Of a stretch of DNA of 64,000 nucleotides, positions 43,479 through 53,943 are shown piece by piece; within the stretch, counting starts at the first letter, position 1; each line of letters opens with the position of its first letter. The stretch spans positions 1 to 64,000 of the forward strand of contig CAWFGS010000007.1 in NCBI GenBank assembly GCA_963815535.1, in the 5' to 3' direction. The notes under the pieces are model-generated. The model had not been told where the DNA came from, made no database searches, and was given only the letters and a program-made list of their open reading frames with translations. Made by a program: the position numbers and the translations under genes. The stretch is from CAWFGS01 sp963815535 (lineage in GTDB: Bacteria > Pseudomonadota > Alphaproteobacteria > Sphingomonadales > Sphingomonadaceae).

Positions 43479-43883
43479 TCAAGCCGCGATCCGCGCCGCA
43501 TGGTCGCGTACCAGCGCAATCATGTTCGGAACGCCCTGCGTCCGGTTGGAACTCAACTGGTTCTTGAGGTCGAACGGGGCCAGCGCTTCCACCACGTTCA
43601 TCGCCGCGATCTCGGCAGCCGGACGATCCTGAACCGCCGCGATGACCAGCGCGACGATCCCCTTGGTGATGGCGGCGTTGCTGTCCGCCAGAAAATGCAA
43701 TCGCCCGTCATCCTGCGTCGGATAGACCCAGACGCTGGCGGAACATCCACGCACCAGCGTCGCGTCGGTTTTCAGCGCGTCGGGCATGGCGTCAAGTTCT
43801 CGCCCCAACTCGATCAGCAGACGATATCGTTCGTCCCCTTCCAGAAAATCGTATTCTTCGGCGATGTCGTCCAGCGTTCTCAT
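43479..43883 (-). CDS. sufE: SufE-type cysteine desulfurase activator
   Basis: 134-residue SufE that takes sulfane sulfur from SufS for Fe-S cluster assembly. The acceptor site reads LVRGCSASVWVYP with the conserved Cys, before which is IAEEYDFLEGDERYRLLIEL and after which FLADSNAAITKGIVALVIA. ATG at 43883 (MRTLDD). It lies 43 bases behind the last gene of the psp cluster on the same strand and could be read from it or alone. Other suf genes are not in the window. Confidence 0.93.
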   Translation of the reverse strand: MRTLDDIAEEYDFLEGDERYRLLIELGRELDAMPDALKTDATLVRGCSASVWVYPTQDDGRLHFLADSNAAITKGIVALVIAAVQDRPAAEIAAMNVVEALAPFDLKNQLSSNRTQGVPNMIALVRDHAARIAA

Positions 43884-43926
43884 GCCGGGGGATATAGGCA
43901 AGCGCGCCCGAATAACGAGAGGGGGG

Positions 43927-44160
43927 CTACAGATCGATCCCGCTGGCGATCGCTTCCAGCTTGCGGACGCGCTCTTTCAGATCGGCAACTTCGATACGCG
44001 CGCTGCCGATCGTTTGCGGCGGCTGGCGCTGGGCAGCGGGCGCATCCAGCTCGCGCGCTTTCAGCGCCAGCCAATCGCGCCATCCGCGCAGCAGGGTCGC
44101 GACGATGATGCACAGTCCGATGACGGCGGCGACCGCGATGGTCAGAACGGGATCGATCAT
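43927..44160 (-). CDS. Psp-locus small membrane protein with coiled-coil tail (possible distant PspB paralogue)
   Basis: 77 residues: helix VLTIAVAAVIGLCIIVATLL, a basic stretch, then a short helix DLKERVRKLEAIASGIDL. The tail follows the RhxxLExI pattern of the three proteins encoded before it but is shorter. The ATG at 44160 has AAGGA seven bases ahead; the ATG at 44169 would lie right on that site, so 44160 is preferred. Last gene of the psp cluster. Function inferred from context only. Confidence 0.65.
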   Translation of the reverse strand: MIDPVLTIAVAAVIGLCIIVATLLRGWRDWLALKARELDAPAAQRQPPQTIGSARIEVADLKERVRKLEAIASGIDL

Positions 44161-44192
44161 GGCGGGCATCCTTCCTTCGATCAGTTGCGGCG

Positions 44193-44465
44193 TTATTTAT
44201 CGCGCAGTTTGTCGATTTCCTCGGAAATCGCGCGGGTTTCGCGAGCCATCGGGGTGTTGGCGTCAGTAGCGATGCGTTCGAGAACCTTGATCCGTTCGCG
44301 CAGTTCCTCGACCTCGCGAGTTTGTTCTGAATTGTCGCGCTTCTGTATGGTTTCATTGCCATACTCGTCTTCGGTAATCCCGTTCATCGCGCGATAGCGT
44401 GCCATCAAGACGTTCGCGATCGCGGTCACCAGCACGATGATGACGATGGCAGTCCACAGGTTCAT
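44193..44465 (-). CDS. PspB-like membrane/coiled-coil protein 3
   Basis: 90 residues: N-terminal helix LWTAIVIIVLVTAIANVLMA, then a charged region and coiled coil EVEELRERIKVLERIATDAN followed by EEIDKLRDK. The plan (one helix, then LRERhxxLERIxTD) is that of PspB. ATG overlaps the stop of the gene before (ATGA). Likely helps PspA/PspC sense or transmit membrane damage; this is inferred from family and operon position. Confidence 0.7.
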   Translation of the reverse strand: MNLWTAIVIIVLVTAIANVLMARYRAMNGITEDEYGNETIQKRDNSEQTREVEELRERIKVLERIATDANTPMARETRAISEEIDKLRDK

Positions 44466-44812
44466 GACCGGTTACCCTTGTCCGATTGCGTTACCCGCAA
44501 CGCCTCGATCTCGTGCGTCAGGCCGTAACCGCCATCGGTGACGATGCGTTCGACATTGGCGAGGCGGTCTTTCATCGATCCGACCTCCGCCCGCAATTGC
44601 GCGTTTTCCTGAGTCAGCAGGCTGACCCGTTCCACCGTCTGCCCATCGCTGGTGGGTTTGAGGGACTGCCCCCACATCCCTTCCAACGGGTAACCATGCT
44701 TGATCTTCAGCCGGGTGGTGTGGATCCACCCCAGCGTGCTGACCATACCGACGGTAAGCGCCCCGCCCACTACCCAGGGAAGATAGGGGATCAAATCGAA
44801 GCTTTGCATCAC
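44462..44812 (-). CDS. PspB-like membrane/coiled-coil protein 2
   Basis: 116 residues: helix LPWVVGGALTVGMVSTLGWI, then a basic juxtamembrane segment (HTTRLKIKHGYPLEGMW) and a coiled coil with SMKDRLANVERIVTDGGYGL and HEIEALRVTQSDKG. The VERIVTDxGYxLxxEIxALR motif is nearly the same as in the gene before it, pointing to duplication. Start overlaps the previous stop. Function inferred from context. Confidence 0.7.
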   Translation of the reverse strand: MMQSFDLIPYLPWVVGGALTVGMVSTLGWIHTTRLKIKHGYPLEGMWGQSLKPTSDGQTVERVSLLTQENAQLRAEVGSMKDRLANVERIVTDGGYGLTHEIEALRVTQSDKGNRS

Positions 44813-45123
44813 ACAGCCTCCTTGCGCGCCATATCGATCGGAACGCCGCTATCGTTCGACTGCACGGATTGCGTATCGCGCAACGCGTCGATCTGGGTGG
44901 CGATATCGTAGCCGCGATCGGTGACGATGCGTTCCAGCACCTGAACCCGCTGTTCCAGCGTCGCGACCTGACTGGAATATTGCGCCGCCTTTTCCGCCGT
45001 TGCGTCGGCAGTCGCGCCGATCTGCATTTCGGCGATTTTCTGTTTATGTTTGGTCCAGATCGCGACGATCGGAATCATCAGCGCGATTATCGGAACCATC
45101 ACCCCCAAAATCTGCGGTGTCAT
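44809..45123 (-). CDS. PspB-like membrane/coiled-coil protein 1
   Basis: 104 residues: helix MTPQILGVMVPIIALMIPIV, basic KHKQKIAEM, Ala-rich stretch, then coiled coil LEQRVQVLERIVTDRGYDIA and QIDALRDTQSV. Start at ATG 45123 (MTPQ) rather than 45138. Lies 24 bases after pspC. With the next two it forms a row of proteins sharing the LERIVTDxGY motif. Function inferred from context. Confidence 0.7.
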   Translation of the reverse strand: MTPQILGVMVPIIALMIPIVAIWTKHKQKIAEMQIGATADATAEKAAQYSSQVATLEQRVQVLERIVTDRGYDIATQIDALRDTQSVQSNDSGVPIDMARKEAV

Positions 45124-45147
45124 AATTATCCCTCCCAATCGATAGTT

Positions 45148-45525
45148 TCAGCGAAGCCGTTCGATCTCTGCCGACAGGCCCGAATTGTTGGCGACGTAAT
45201 GGCTTTCCACTTCGGCCAGCCGGCGATCGACATCGCGCATCTGGCTGCGAATTTGCCGCGCCGTGCGTTGCGGCGACTGGCGCACACCCTGCCAGTATCG
45301 TTGTTCCTGTTGATCGACGTAAAGATGCGCTGGTTTCTTGTTCAGCAATATGCCCGCCAGGAAATACAGCGGCAGCGTGATGCCGCTGACGGCGAAGGTC
45401 AGGAACACCAGACCCAGCCTGATCCACAGCGTATCGACCCCGGTGTAATCGGCAATGCCGGAACATACGCCCATCAGCTTCGCGTTCTGTTTGTCCCGGT
45501 AAAGGGTGGTGCGGGGCGAGTTCAT
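45148..45525 (-). CDS. pspC: Phage shock protein C
   Basis: 125-residue inner-membrane PspC. Domain: TTLYRDKQNAKLMGVCSGIA, DYTGVDTLWIRLGLVFLTFA and a second hydrophobic part PLYFLAGILLNKKP. The tail is a coiled coil (IRSQMRDVDRRLAEVESHYV). In E. coli PspB and PspC sense envelope trouble and free PspF from PspA. ATG overlaps the pspB stop. Frame intact. Confidence 0.93.
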   Translation of the reverse strand: MNSPRTTLYRDKQNAKLMGVCSGIADYTGVDTLWIRLGLVFLTFAVSGITLPLYFLAGILLNKKPAHLYVDQQEQRYWQGVRQSPQRTARQIRSQMRDVDRRLAEVESHYVANNSGLSAEIERLR

Positions 45526-45827
45526 GCGCCGGTTCCTTTCTTCTCGGCAAGCAGGCGGTCCAGCTCGCGCAGTTTCTGATTGTCCTGTTCCTGTTCGTGC
45601 ATCAGCCGGTTGGGGTTGAAATCGGGATTGTCGGCCGATACCAGGCGTTCGACGGTATCCATACGGTCGTCCAGCCGCTTCGCCAGATGATACAGTTCAT
45701 CCAGCAATTGCTCGTCATCGTTGGTGATGGTCCCGGCCGTTTTCCATTTGGTCACGTAATGAAAAACCATCCACGGCAGCGCGATGAAAATGGTGACGAT
45801 CGCGATAATTCCGACGACATCTTCCAT
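45522..45827 (-). CDS. pspB: Phage shock protein B
   Basis: 101-residue PspB: helix IIAIVTIFIALPWMVFHYVT, short basic KWKTAG, then coiled coil LLDELYHLAKRLDDRMDTVE with RLVSADNPDFNPNRL. WMVFHY and RMDTVERLV are typical for PspB. It lies 2 bases after pspA and overlaps pspC. Partner of PspC in signalling envelope stress. The tail is longer than the ~75 residues of E. coli PspB. Confidence 0.9.
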   Translation of the reverse strand: MEDVVGIIAIVTIFIALPWMVFHYVTKWKTAGTITNDDEQLLDELYHLAKRLDDRMDTVERLVSADNPDFNPNRLMHEQEQDNQKLRELDRLLAEKKGTGA

Positions 45828-45829
45828 AA

Positions 45830-46777
45830 TTATTCTCCCTTCTTGTCGGACCTGCCGCCGATGGCGCGTTTCATGGCTTCCAGTTCCTCGTCCACCTTGT
45901 CGCTGCCTTCCAGGGCGGCGATCTCGTCGGACAGGCTGGGTTTCTGATTGCCTTCCGCGATGTTCATCGCATCGGCGCGCCCTTCGGCGTAATCGACCCG
46001 GCGTTCCAGCTGGTCGAACCGGGCGAGGGCATCATCGACGCGCTCGGTCGAAAGCAGCGTTCGCAGTTTGACGCGGTTTTCCGCGCTTTCCAACCGCGCG
46101 GCGATGGCGGTCTGGCGGCTGCGGGCTTCGCGCAGGCGATGCTGCAACTTGGCGATGTCCTGTTCGTAAGCGCGCAGGGCATCGTCCAGCACGGTGATTT
46201 CCGCGTTGAGCTGTTCGGCCATATCGACCGCCTTCTTCTTTTCGACCAGCGCACCGCGGGCCAGATCTTCGCGATCCTTGCTCAGCGCCAGTTGCGCCTT
46301 CTCGCTCCAATCCGCTTGCAGCTTGTCCAGCTTGACCGTGTGGCGGTGCATTTCCTTTTGATCGGCGATGGTCCGGGCGGCGCTGGCGCGCACTTCGACC
46401 AGCGTTTCCTCCATTTCCATGATGATCATCCGGATCATCTTCGCCGGATCGTCGGCCTGATCCAGCATTTCGTTGAAATTGGCCGCGATAATATCGCGGG
46501 TGCGGCTGAATATTCCCATCCAGGATGCTCCGTCGTTGAAATTGGTTGCGCGGTTGGTGTTGCGGGTCGTCGATTGCTGGGCAGCCGATCCGCGCCCTGC
46601 CGGTCCACGACCTTGCGTCGGGGTCGGGCTGCGGCGAAGGCGTTCGACTTCGAGATCGAGGCGCGACACATCGTTGCGGATCGTCGCTTCGTCTTCAGGC
46701 GTCAGACCGACATCGGCGACATCGCGTGCGATTTGCGCCTCGTCTTCGGGCGTCAGGGGGCCATCGGATTTGCTCAT
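45830..46777 (-). CDS. pspA: Phage shock protein A with an N-terminal extension
   Basis: The core from MGIFSRTRDIIAANFNEMLD (46519) to the end is a standard PspA/ESCRT-III-like helical protein of 229 residues (KMIRMIIMEMEETLVEVRAS, RRVDYAEGRADAMNIAEG), which binds stressed membranes and inhibits PspF. The open frame runs 86 residues further upstream to ATG 46777, with two copies of LTPEDEA (DEAQIARDV, DEATIRNDV) and a polar linker. That ATG overlaps the stop of the small gene before it (ATGA), which favours the long form. GGAG before 46519 would also permit the short form, so both may be made. Confidence 0.9.
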   Translation of the reverse strand: MSKSDGPLTPEDEAQIARDVADVGLTPEDEATIRNDVSRLDLEVERLRRSPTPTQGRGPAGRGSAAQQSTTRNTNRATNFNDGASWMGIFSRTRDIIAANFNEMLDQADDPAKMIRMIIMEMEETLVEVRASAARTIADQKEMHRHTVKLDKLQADWSEKAQLALSKDREDLARGALVEKKKAVDMAEQLNAEITVLDDALRAYEQDIAKLQHRLREARSRQTAIAARLESAENRVKLRTLLSTERVDDALARFDQLERRVDYAEGRADAMNIAEGNQKPSLSDEIAALEGSDKVDEELEAMKRAIGGRSDKKGE

Positions 46778-46926
46778 GCGCGCTCCGCCGAACCGGCGTC
46801 CAACTGCATCGCCGTTACCGGTGCGGCGGTCATCTGCGAACCGAACGCCACGAATGCCAGCATGGCCATGGTGCTGGCCACGGATGCCTGGCCCAGTTTG
46901 GTGGCGAAGAAGCGGTGTTTGGTCAT
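46774..46926 (-). CDS. Small secreted or membrane protein, first gene of the psp operon
   Basis: 50 residues from ATG 46926: MTKHRFFATKLGQASVASTM, then AMLAFVAFGSQMTAAPVTAM and a short polar end. It looks like a signal peptide or single helix with little more. The stop overlaps the start of extended PspA. It lies about 25 bases after the expected sigma-54 start point, so it is the first message of the operon. No family known to me. Confidence 0.55.
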   Translation of the reverse strand: MTKHRFFATKLGQASVASTMAMLAFVAFGSQMTAAPVTAMQLDAGSAERA

Positions 46927-46961
46927 ATCGTATGTCCTTAAATTCGGTATGGTTCCACTAT

Positions 46962-46977
46962 AGCAAACGCCATGCCA
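46962..46977 (-). promoter_or_regulatory. Sigma-54 promoter of the psp operon
   Basis: Minus strand TGGCATGGCGTTTGCT: GG (-24) and GC (-12) are 10 bases apart and both elements fit the TGGCAC-N5-TTGC consensus well. It lies 36 bases before the first psp gene and opposite pspF, whose product needs sigma-54. Confidence 0.8.
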
Positions 46978-47032
46978 AACCTGAAAAACCTAACGACGCC
47001 AGTATTTTACAAGATCTTCAATCGCAACACGG

Positions 47033-47047
47033 TGGCAATGATTGCCA
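47033..47047. promoter_or_regulatory. Palindrome, likely PspF enhancer site
   Basis: Perfect 15-base inverted repeat TGGCAATGATTGCCA, about 60 bases upstream of the -24 element and 30 bases before pspF. Spacing and symmetry suit an upstream activator site that could also autoregulate pspF. Confidence 0.5.
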
Positions 47048-47077
47048 ACAGTTGGGAATTATCGCTATAGCTTGGGA

Positions 47078-48127
47078 ATGCAGCGGGACAATCAGTTCAT
47101 CGGGCAATCCGGAGCTTTTCTCGATTCGGTGGAACGCGCCAGCCGCGCCGCGCCCTTGCGGCGGCCCGTTCTGGTCGTGGGGGAGCGCGGGACCGGGAAG
47201 GAACTGATTGCGGAACGGTTGCATCGGCTGTCCACCCGCTGGGACGAGCCGCTGGTCACCATGAATTGCGCTGCGATGCCGGAAACGTTGATCGAGGCGG
47301 AATTGTTCGGGCACGAAGCGGGCGCGTTCACCGGCGCGACCAAAGCGCGCGTCGGCCGGTTCGAAGAGGCCGATCGCGGCACGTTGTTCCTGGACGAATT
47401 GGGCACTTTATCGATGGGCGCGCAGGAACGTCTGTTGCGCGCGGTCGAATATGGCGAGGTTACGCGCATCGGATCGTCGCGCCCCATTCGCGTCGATGTG
47501 CGGATCGTGGCCGCCACGAACGAAAACCTGCCCGGCATGGCGGGGGAGGGGCGGTTTCGCGCCGATCTGCTCGACCGCCTCAGCTTCGAAGTCATCACCT
47601 TGCCGCCCTTGCGCGTGCGGGAAGGGGACATCGGCGTGCTGGCGGATTATTTCGGGCGGCGCATGGCGGCGGAACTGGAATGGGACGCGTGGCCGGGTTT
47701 CGCCGACCATCTGCAGGACGAGCTGGAGGAACATCCCTGGCCCGGCAATGTGCGCGAATTGCGGAACGTGGTGGAACGCGCGGTCTATCGCTGGGACGAT
47801 CCCGAAAACCCGGTCGGGCACGCGCAGTTCGATCCCTTCGAATCGCCGTGGAAGCCAACTGGCGAAGTCCGCAAGGCAGGCGCGAATGCCGATGCCAATG
47901 GCGGCGATGGCCGGAGCGCAGCGCAGCCGGTCAAATCCGCAATGCCCGCCAATGTCGATTCGATCGACGATCTGCGCGGCGCGGTGGACCGGCACGAACG
48001 CACCATCGTCGAACATGCGCTGGGCCGACACCGCTGGAACCAGCGCCAGACGGCCAAGGCGCTGGGGCTAAGTTACGATCAGCTGCGTCATTGCATCAAG
48101 AAGCACGGCTTGAGCGATCAGGCGTGA
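47078..48127 (+). CDS. pspF: PspF, sigma-54-dependent activator of the psp operon
   Basis: 349-residue AAA+ enhancer-binding protein without a receiver domain, as in PspF. Motifs: VVGERGTGKELIAERLHRLS (Walker A), FGHEAGAFTGATKARVGRFE (GAFTGA loop touching sigma-54), GTLFLDELGTLSMGAQERLL (Walker B), FRADLLDRLSFEVITLPPLR, HPWPGNVRELRNVVERAVYR. A Gly/Asp-rich linker leads to a Fis-type helix-turn-helix RHRWNQRQTAKALGLSYDQL. Divergent from the psp operon, as in E. coli. Kept inactive by PspA. ATG 47078 sits in TTGGGAATG. Frame intact. Confidence 0.95.
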   Translation: MQRDNQFIGQSGAFLDSVERASRAAPLRRPVLVVGERGTGKELIAERLHRLSTRWDEPLVTMNCAAMPETLIEAELFGHEAGAFTGATKARVGRFEEADRGTLFLDELGTLSMGAQERLLRAVEYGEVTRIGSSRPIRVDVRIVAATNENLPGMAGEGRFRADLLDRLSFEVITLPPLRVREGDIGVLADYFGRRMAAELEWDAWPGFADHLQDELEEHPWPGNVRELRNVVERAVYRWDDPENPVGHAQFDPFESPWKPTGEVRKAGANADANGGDGRSAAQPVKSAMPANVDSIDDLRGAVDRHERTIVEHALGRHRWNQRQTAKALGLSYDQLRHCIKKHGLSDQA

Positions 48128-48145
48128 GCGGGACGGCAACCGCGC

Positions 48146-48174
48146 TTGCACTTTTGCCCGACACCCTCTATCTG
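48146..48174 (+). promoter_or_regulatory. Putative sigma-70 promoter of the rimP-nusA operon
   Basis: TTGCAC (48146-48151), 17-base spacer, TATCTG (48169-48174), about 90 bases before the rimP start. Confidence 0.45.
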
Positions 48175-48265
48175 ACCGGCATCCCGACATTGTGAATGCA
48201 AGTCTGGCTGGCGCTTCGGGGCCGGCCCCGTTCACTCTGTCGCAACCGATTGCTATGGAGTATCG

Positions 48266-48838
48266 ATGGCCGATCTGGCACGCCTGACCGAACTGATCGA
48301 ACCCGAAGCCGCCGCTTTGGGTTTCGAACTGGTGCGCGTGAAGATCATGAGTTCCGAAGCGGGCGACGGCGCGCAGGCGTTGCAGATCATGGCGGAAGAC
48401 CCCGCGACGGGACAGCTGGTGATCGAGCAATGCGCCGCCCTGTCGCGCCGCGTGTCCGACCGGCTGGACGCGCTGGAGGAAGCGGGCGACGATCCGCTGC
48501 CCGGATCCTACCACCTCGAAGTCAGCAGCCCCGGCATCGACCGTCCGTTGACCCGCGCGAAGGATTACACGCAATGGGCGGGGCACGAGGTCAAGATCGC
48601 GCTTGCCGAAAAGCTGGATGGTCAGCGCAACATCCGCGGCAAATTGGTCGGTCTGAACGATGGCGGCGATGCTGCGATCGTCGAGGACAATAAGGGCAAG
48701 CGGGTGGACGTTCCGCTCGCCAGCGTTCATTCGGCCAAGTTGATCCTGACGGATGCATTGATCGCCGCAACCAAACCGATCGATACGGCCGGCGTCGAAG
48801 ATATTGTAGAAATCGAAGAAGAGAAGGCTGAAGACTGA
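48266..48838 (+). CDS. rimP: Ribosome maturation factor RimP
   Basis: 190-residue factor for 30S maturation. Motifs: LTELIEPEAAALGFELVRVK, CAALSRRVSDRLDALE, YHLEVSSPGIDRPLTRAKDY (the family signature), GQRNIRGKLVGLNDGGDAAI and a C-terminal acidic tail. ATG 48266. Its TGA overlaps the nusA ATG (TGATG). First gene of a large translation operon. Frame intact. Confidence 0.95.
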   Translation: MADLARLTELIEPEAAALGFELVRVKIMSSEAGDGAQALQIMAEDPATGQLVIEQCAALSRRVSDRLDALEEAGDDPLPGSYHLEVSSPGIDRPLTRAKDYTQWAGHEVKIALAEKLDGQRNIRGKLVGLNDGGDAAIVEDNKGKRVDVPLASVHSAKLILTDALIAATKPIDTAGVEDIVEIEEEKAED

Positions 48839-50502
48839 TGGCCACTGCTATTTCCGCGAACAAGGCTGAACTGCTCGCGATCGCGACCTCCGTCGCATCC
48901 GAAAAGATGATCGACAAGGCCATCGTGATCGAAGCGATGGAAGAAGCGATCCAGAAATCCGCGCGCAACCGTTACGGCGCGGAAAACGACATCCGCGCCA
49001 AGCTGGACCCGCAATCGGGCGATTTGCGCCTGTGGCGCGTGGTCGAGGTGGTCGAGGAAGTGGAGGATTACTTCAAGCAGGTCGATCTCGCCGCCGCGCA
49101 GAAACTGGAAGAGGGCGCGGCTATCGGCGACTTCATCGTCGATCCGCTGCCCCCGGTCGATCTGGGCCGCATCGACGCGCAGAGTGCGAAGCAGGTCATT
49201 TTCCAGAAGGTCCGCGATGCCGAACGCGAACGCCAGTTCGAAGAGTTCAAGGACCGCACCGACGAAGTCATCACCGGCGTCATCAAATCGGTCGAATTCG
49301 GCCACGTCATCGTCAATCTGGGCCGCGCGGAAGGCGTCATCCGCCGCGATCAGCAGATCCCGCGCGAAGCGGTCCGTGTCGGCGAACGTATTCGCGCGCT
49401 GATCACGAAGGTGGAACGCAACAATCGCGGCCCGCAGATCTATCTCAGCCGCGCGCATCCCGATTTCATGCGGAAACTGTTCGCGCAGGAAGTGCCCGAA
49501 ATCTACGACGGGATCATCGAGATCAAGGCCGCCGCGCGCGATCCGGGCAGCCGGGCGAAAATCGGCGTCATCAGCCATGACAGCAGCATCGACCCCGTGG
49601 GCGCATGCGTCGGCATGAAGGGTTCCAGAGTTCAGGCCGTGGTGCAGGAATTGCAGGGCGAGAAGATCGACATCATTCCCTGGTCCGAAGACACGGCGAC
49701 GTTCGTGGTCAACGGCTTGCAGCCGGCCACGGTGGCACGCGTGGTTCTGGACGAGGACGAAGGGCGCATCGAAGTGGTCGTGCCCGACGATCAGCTGTCG
49801 CTCGCCATCGGTCGCCGCGGCCAGAACGTCCGTCTCGCCAGCCAGCTGACCGGTCATCAGATCGACATCATGACCGAAGAGGAATCGAGCGTTAAGCGGC
49901 AGAAGGAATTTTCCGAACGCTCCAAACTGTTCGAAGAAGAACTGGACGTCGACGAAACCCTGTCGCAGCTGCTGGTTGCCGAAGGGTTCACCGAACTGGA
50001 CGAAGTCGCCTATGTCGAACTGGCCGAACTGGCCGCGATCGAAGGGTTCGACGAAGATCTGGCCGGCGAATTGCAAAGCCGCGCGGTCGAGGCGATCGAA
50101 CGGCACGAGGCGATCGCCCGTACCGAACGCCAGGAAATGGGCGTCGAGGACGATCTGGCGGAAATGCCGCATCTGACCGAACAGATGCTGGTCGTGCTGG
50201 GCCGCGCCGGAATCAAGACCCTGGACGATCTGGCCGATCTGGCGACGGACGAACTGATCGCGAAGAAGCGCGATGCGCCCCGCCGCCGCCAGCCGACCGT
50301 GTCCGAAGGTCCGCGCTTGAAAGAGGACGTGCAGCCCAAACGCGCCGAAGACAAGGGCGGCGTTCTGGGCGAATACGGCCTGAGCGAAGAGCAGGGCAAC
50401 GAAATCATCATGGCCGCGCGCGCGCACTGGTTCGAAGACGAGGACGTTCCGGCAACGGAACCCGACACACAGGAGGCCGCCGATGCGGACTCCCCACAAT
50501 GA
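48838..50502 (+). CDS. nusA: Transcription termination/antitermination protein NusA
   Basis: 554-residue RNA-polymerase-binding factor. Order: N-terminal domain (IVIEAMEEAIQKSARNRYGA), S1 domain (DEVITGVIKSVEFGHVIVNL), two KH domains (VGACVGMKGSRVQAVVQELQ, DDQLSLAIGRRGQNVRLASQ), then acidic repeats with helix-hairpin-helix (TEQMLVVLGRAGIKTLDDLA) and an extra stretch with PRLKEDVQPKRAEDKGG. All domains intact. Coupled to rimP and to the following ylxR (overlap). Confidence 0.96.
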   Translation: MATAISANKAELLAIATSVASEKMIDKAIVIEAMEEAIQKSARNRYGAENDIRAKLDPQSGDLRLWRVVEVVEEVEDYFKQVDLAAAQKLEEGAAIGDFIVDPLPPVDLGRIDAQSAKQVIFQKVRDAERERQFEEFKDRTDEVITGVIKSVEFGHVIVNLGRAEGVIRRDQQIPREAVRVGERIRALITKVERNNRGPQIYLSRAHPDFMRKLFAQEVPEIYDGIIEIKAAARDPGSRAKIGVISHDSSIDPVGACVGMKGSRVQAVVQELQGEKIDIIPWSEDTATFVVNGLQPATVARVVLDEDEGRIEVVVPDDQLSLAIGRRGQNVRLASQLTGHQIDIMTEEESSVKRQKEFSERSKLFEEELDVDETLSQLLVAEGFTELDEVAYVELAELAAIEGFDEDLAGELQSRAVEAIERHEAIARTERQEMGVEDDLAEMPHLTEQMLVVLGRAGIKTLDDLADLATDELIAKKRDAPRRRQPTVSEGPRLKEDVQPKRAEDKGGVLGEYGLSEEQGNEIIMAARAHWFEDEDVPATEPDTQEAADADSPQ

Positions 50503-51262
50503 GCCTGTAAGCTCCGACATCGTGGCCCCTGTGTCGGCCCCCGAAACGGGGTCCGATGGCACACGTCCGCCCAAACCCCGCCGCAAAGCTGTGCCCGAAC
50601 GGCGCTGTATCCTGACCGGCGCGGTCGCAGCGCGCGACGGTCTGTTGCGGCTGGCGCTATCCCCCGACGGTGTCGTCCTGCCCGATCCGCTGGCGAAGGC
50701 GCCGGGGCGTGGCGCATGGATCGGGGTAACGCGCGCCGAACTCGAAATGGCGATGGCCAATGGGAAGCTGCGCGGCGGGCTGGCGCGGGCGCATAAGGGC
50801 GCATCGCTGACGATACCTGCCGATCTGCCTACGCTCATCGATCAGGCGCTGGAACGCATCGCTCTCAACCGTTTGGGCATCGAAATGCGCGGCGGCATGA
50901 TCCTGATGGGGTCTGACAAGATTGCGGAAAAGGCCCGGTCCGGACGTATATCGCTGTTGATGCATGCGGTGGATGCGGGCGAAGACGGCACGAAAAAGCT
51001 CGATCAGGCATGGCGCGTCGGGCGCGATGCGGAAGGGTCCGGCGCGCGCGGCATCGTCTTGCCACTGGACCGCGCGGCGCTGTCTATGGCATTGGGGCGC
51101 GACAATGTCGTCCACCTTGCCGTGGCCGACCGGGCGGCAGCGGCGCGGATATCGCAAGCCGTGTCGCGTCTGACAGATTACCGGGGCGCCGATGGCGCTT
51201 CATCCAAGAACACACGGGACGATGCGAACACGCGCGCGCATCCCGATGAACTGAACGCGTGA
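50483..51262 (+). CDS. ylxR: YlxR (DUF448) family RNA-binding protein with L7Ae-like domain
   Basis: 259 residues. The YlxR part reads KAVPERRCILTGAVAARDGL, DGVVLPDPLAKAPGRGAWIG. A C-terminal L7Ae/L30e-like domain follows (LNRLGIEMRGGMILMGSDKI, GIVLPLDRAALSMALGRDNV). YlxR proteins bind RNA or RNase P and lie between nusA and infB as here. GTG/ATG at 50483 overlaps the nusA end. Frame intact. Confidence 0.92.
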   Translation: MRTPHNEPVSSDIVAPVSAPETGSDGTRPPKPRRKAVPERRCILTGAVAARDGLLRLALSPDGVVLPDPLAKAPGRGAWIGVTRAELEMAMANGKLRGGLARAHKGASLTIPADLPTLIDQALERIALNRLGIEMRGGMILMGSDKIAEKARSGRISLLMHAVDAGEDGTKKLDQAWRVGRDAEGSGARGIVLPLDRAALSMALGRDNVVHLAVADRAAAARISQAVSRLTDYRGADGASSKNTRDDANTRAHPDELNA

Positions 51263-51278
51263 AGGAATACCGGTTTTT

Positions 51279-53922
<2,644 letters not shown>

Positions 53923-53943
53923 GTTCGCGCTCAAACGTTTGCT

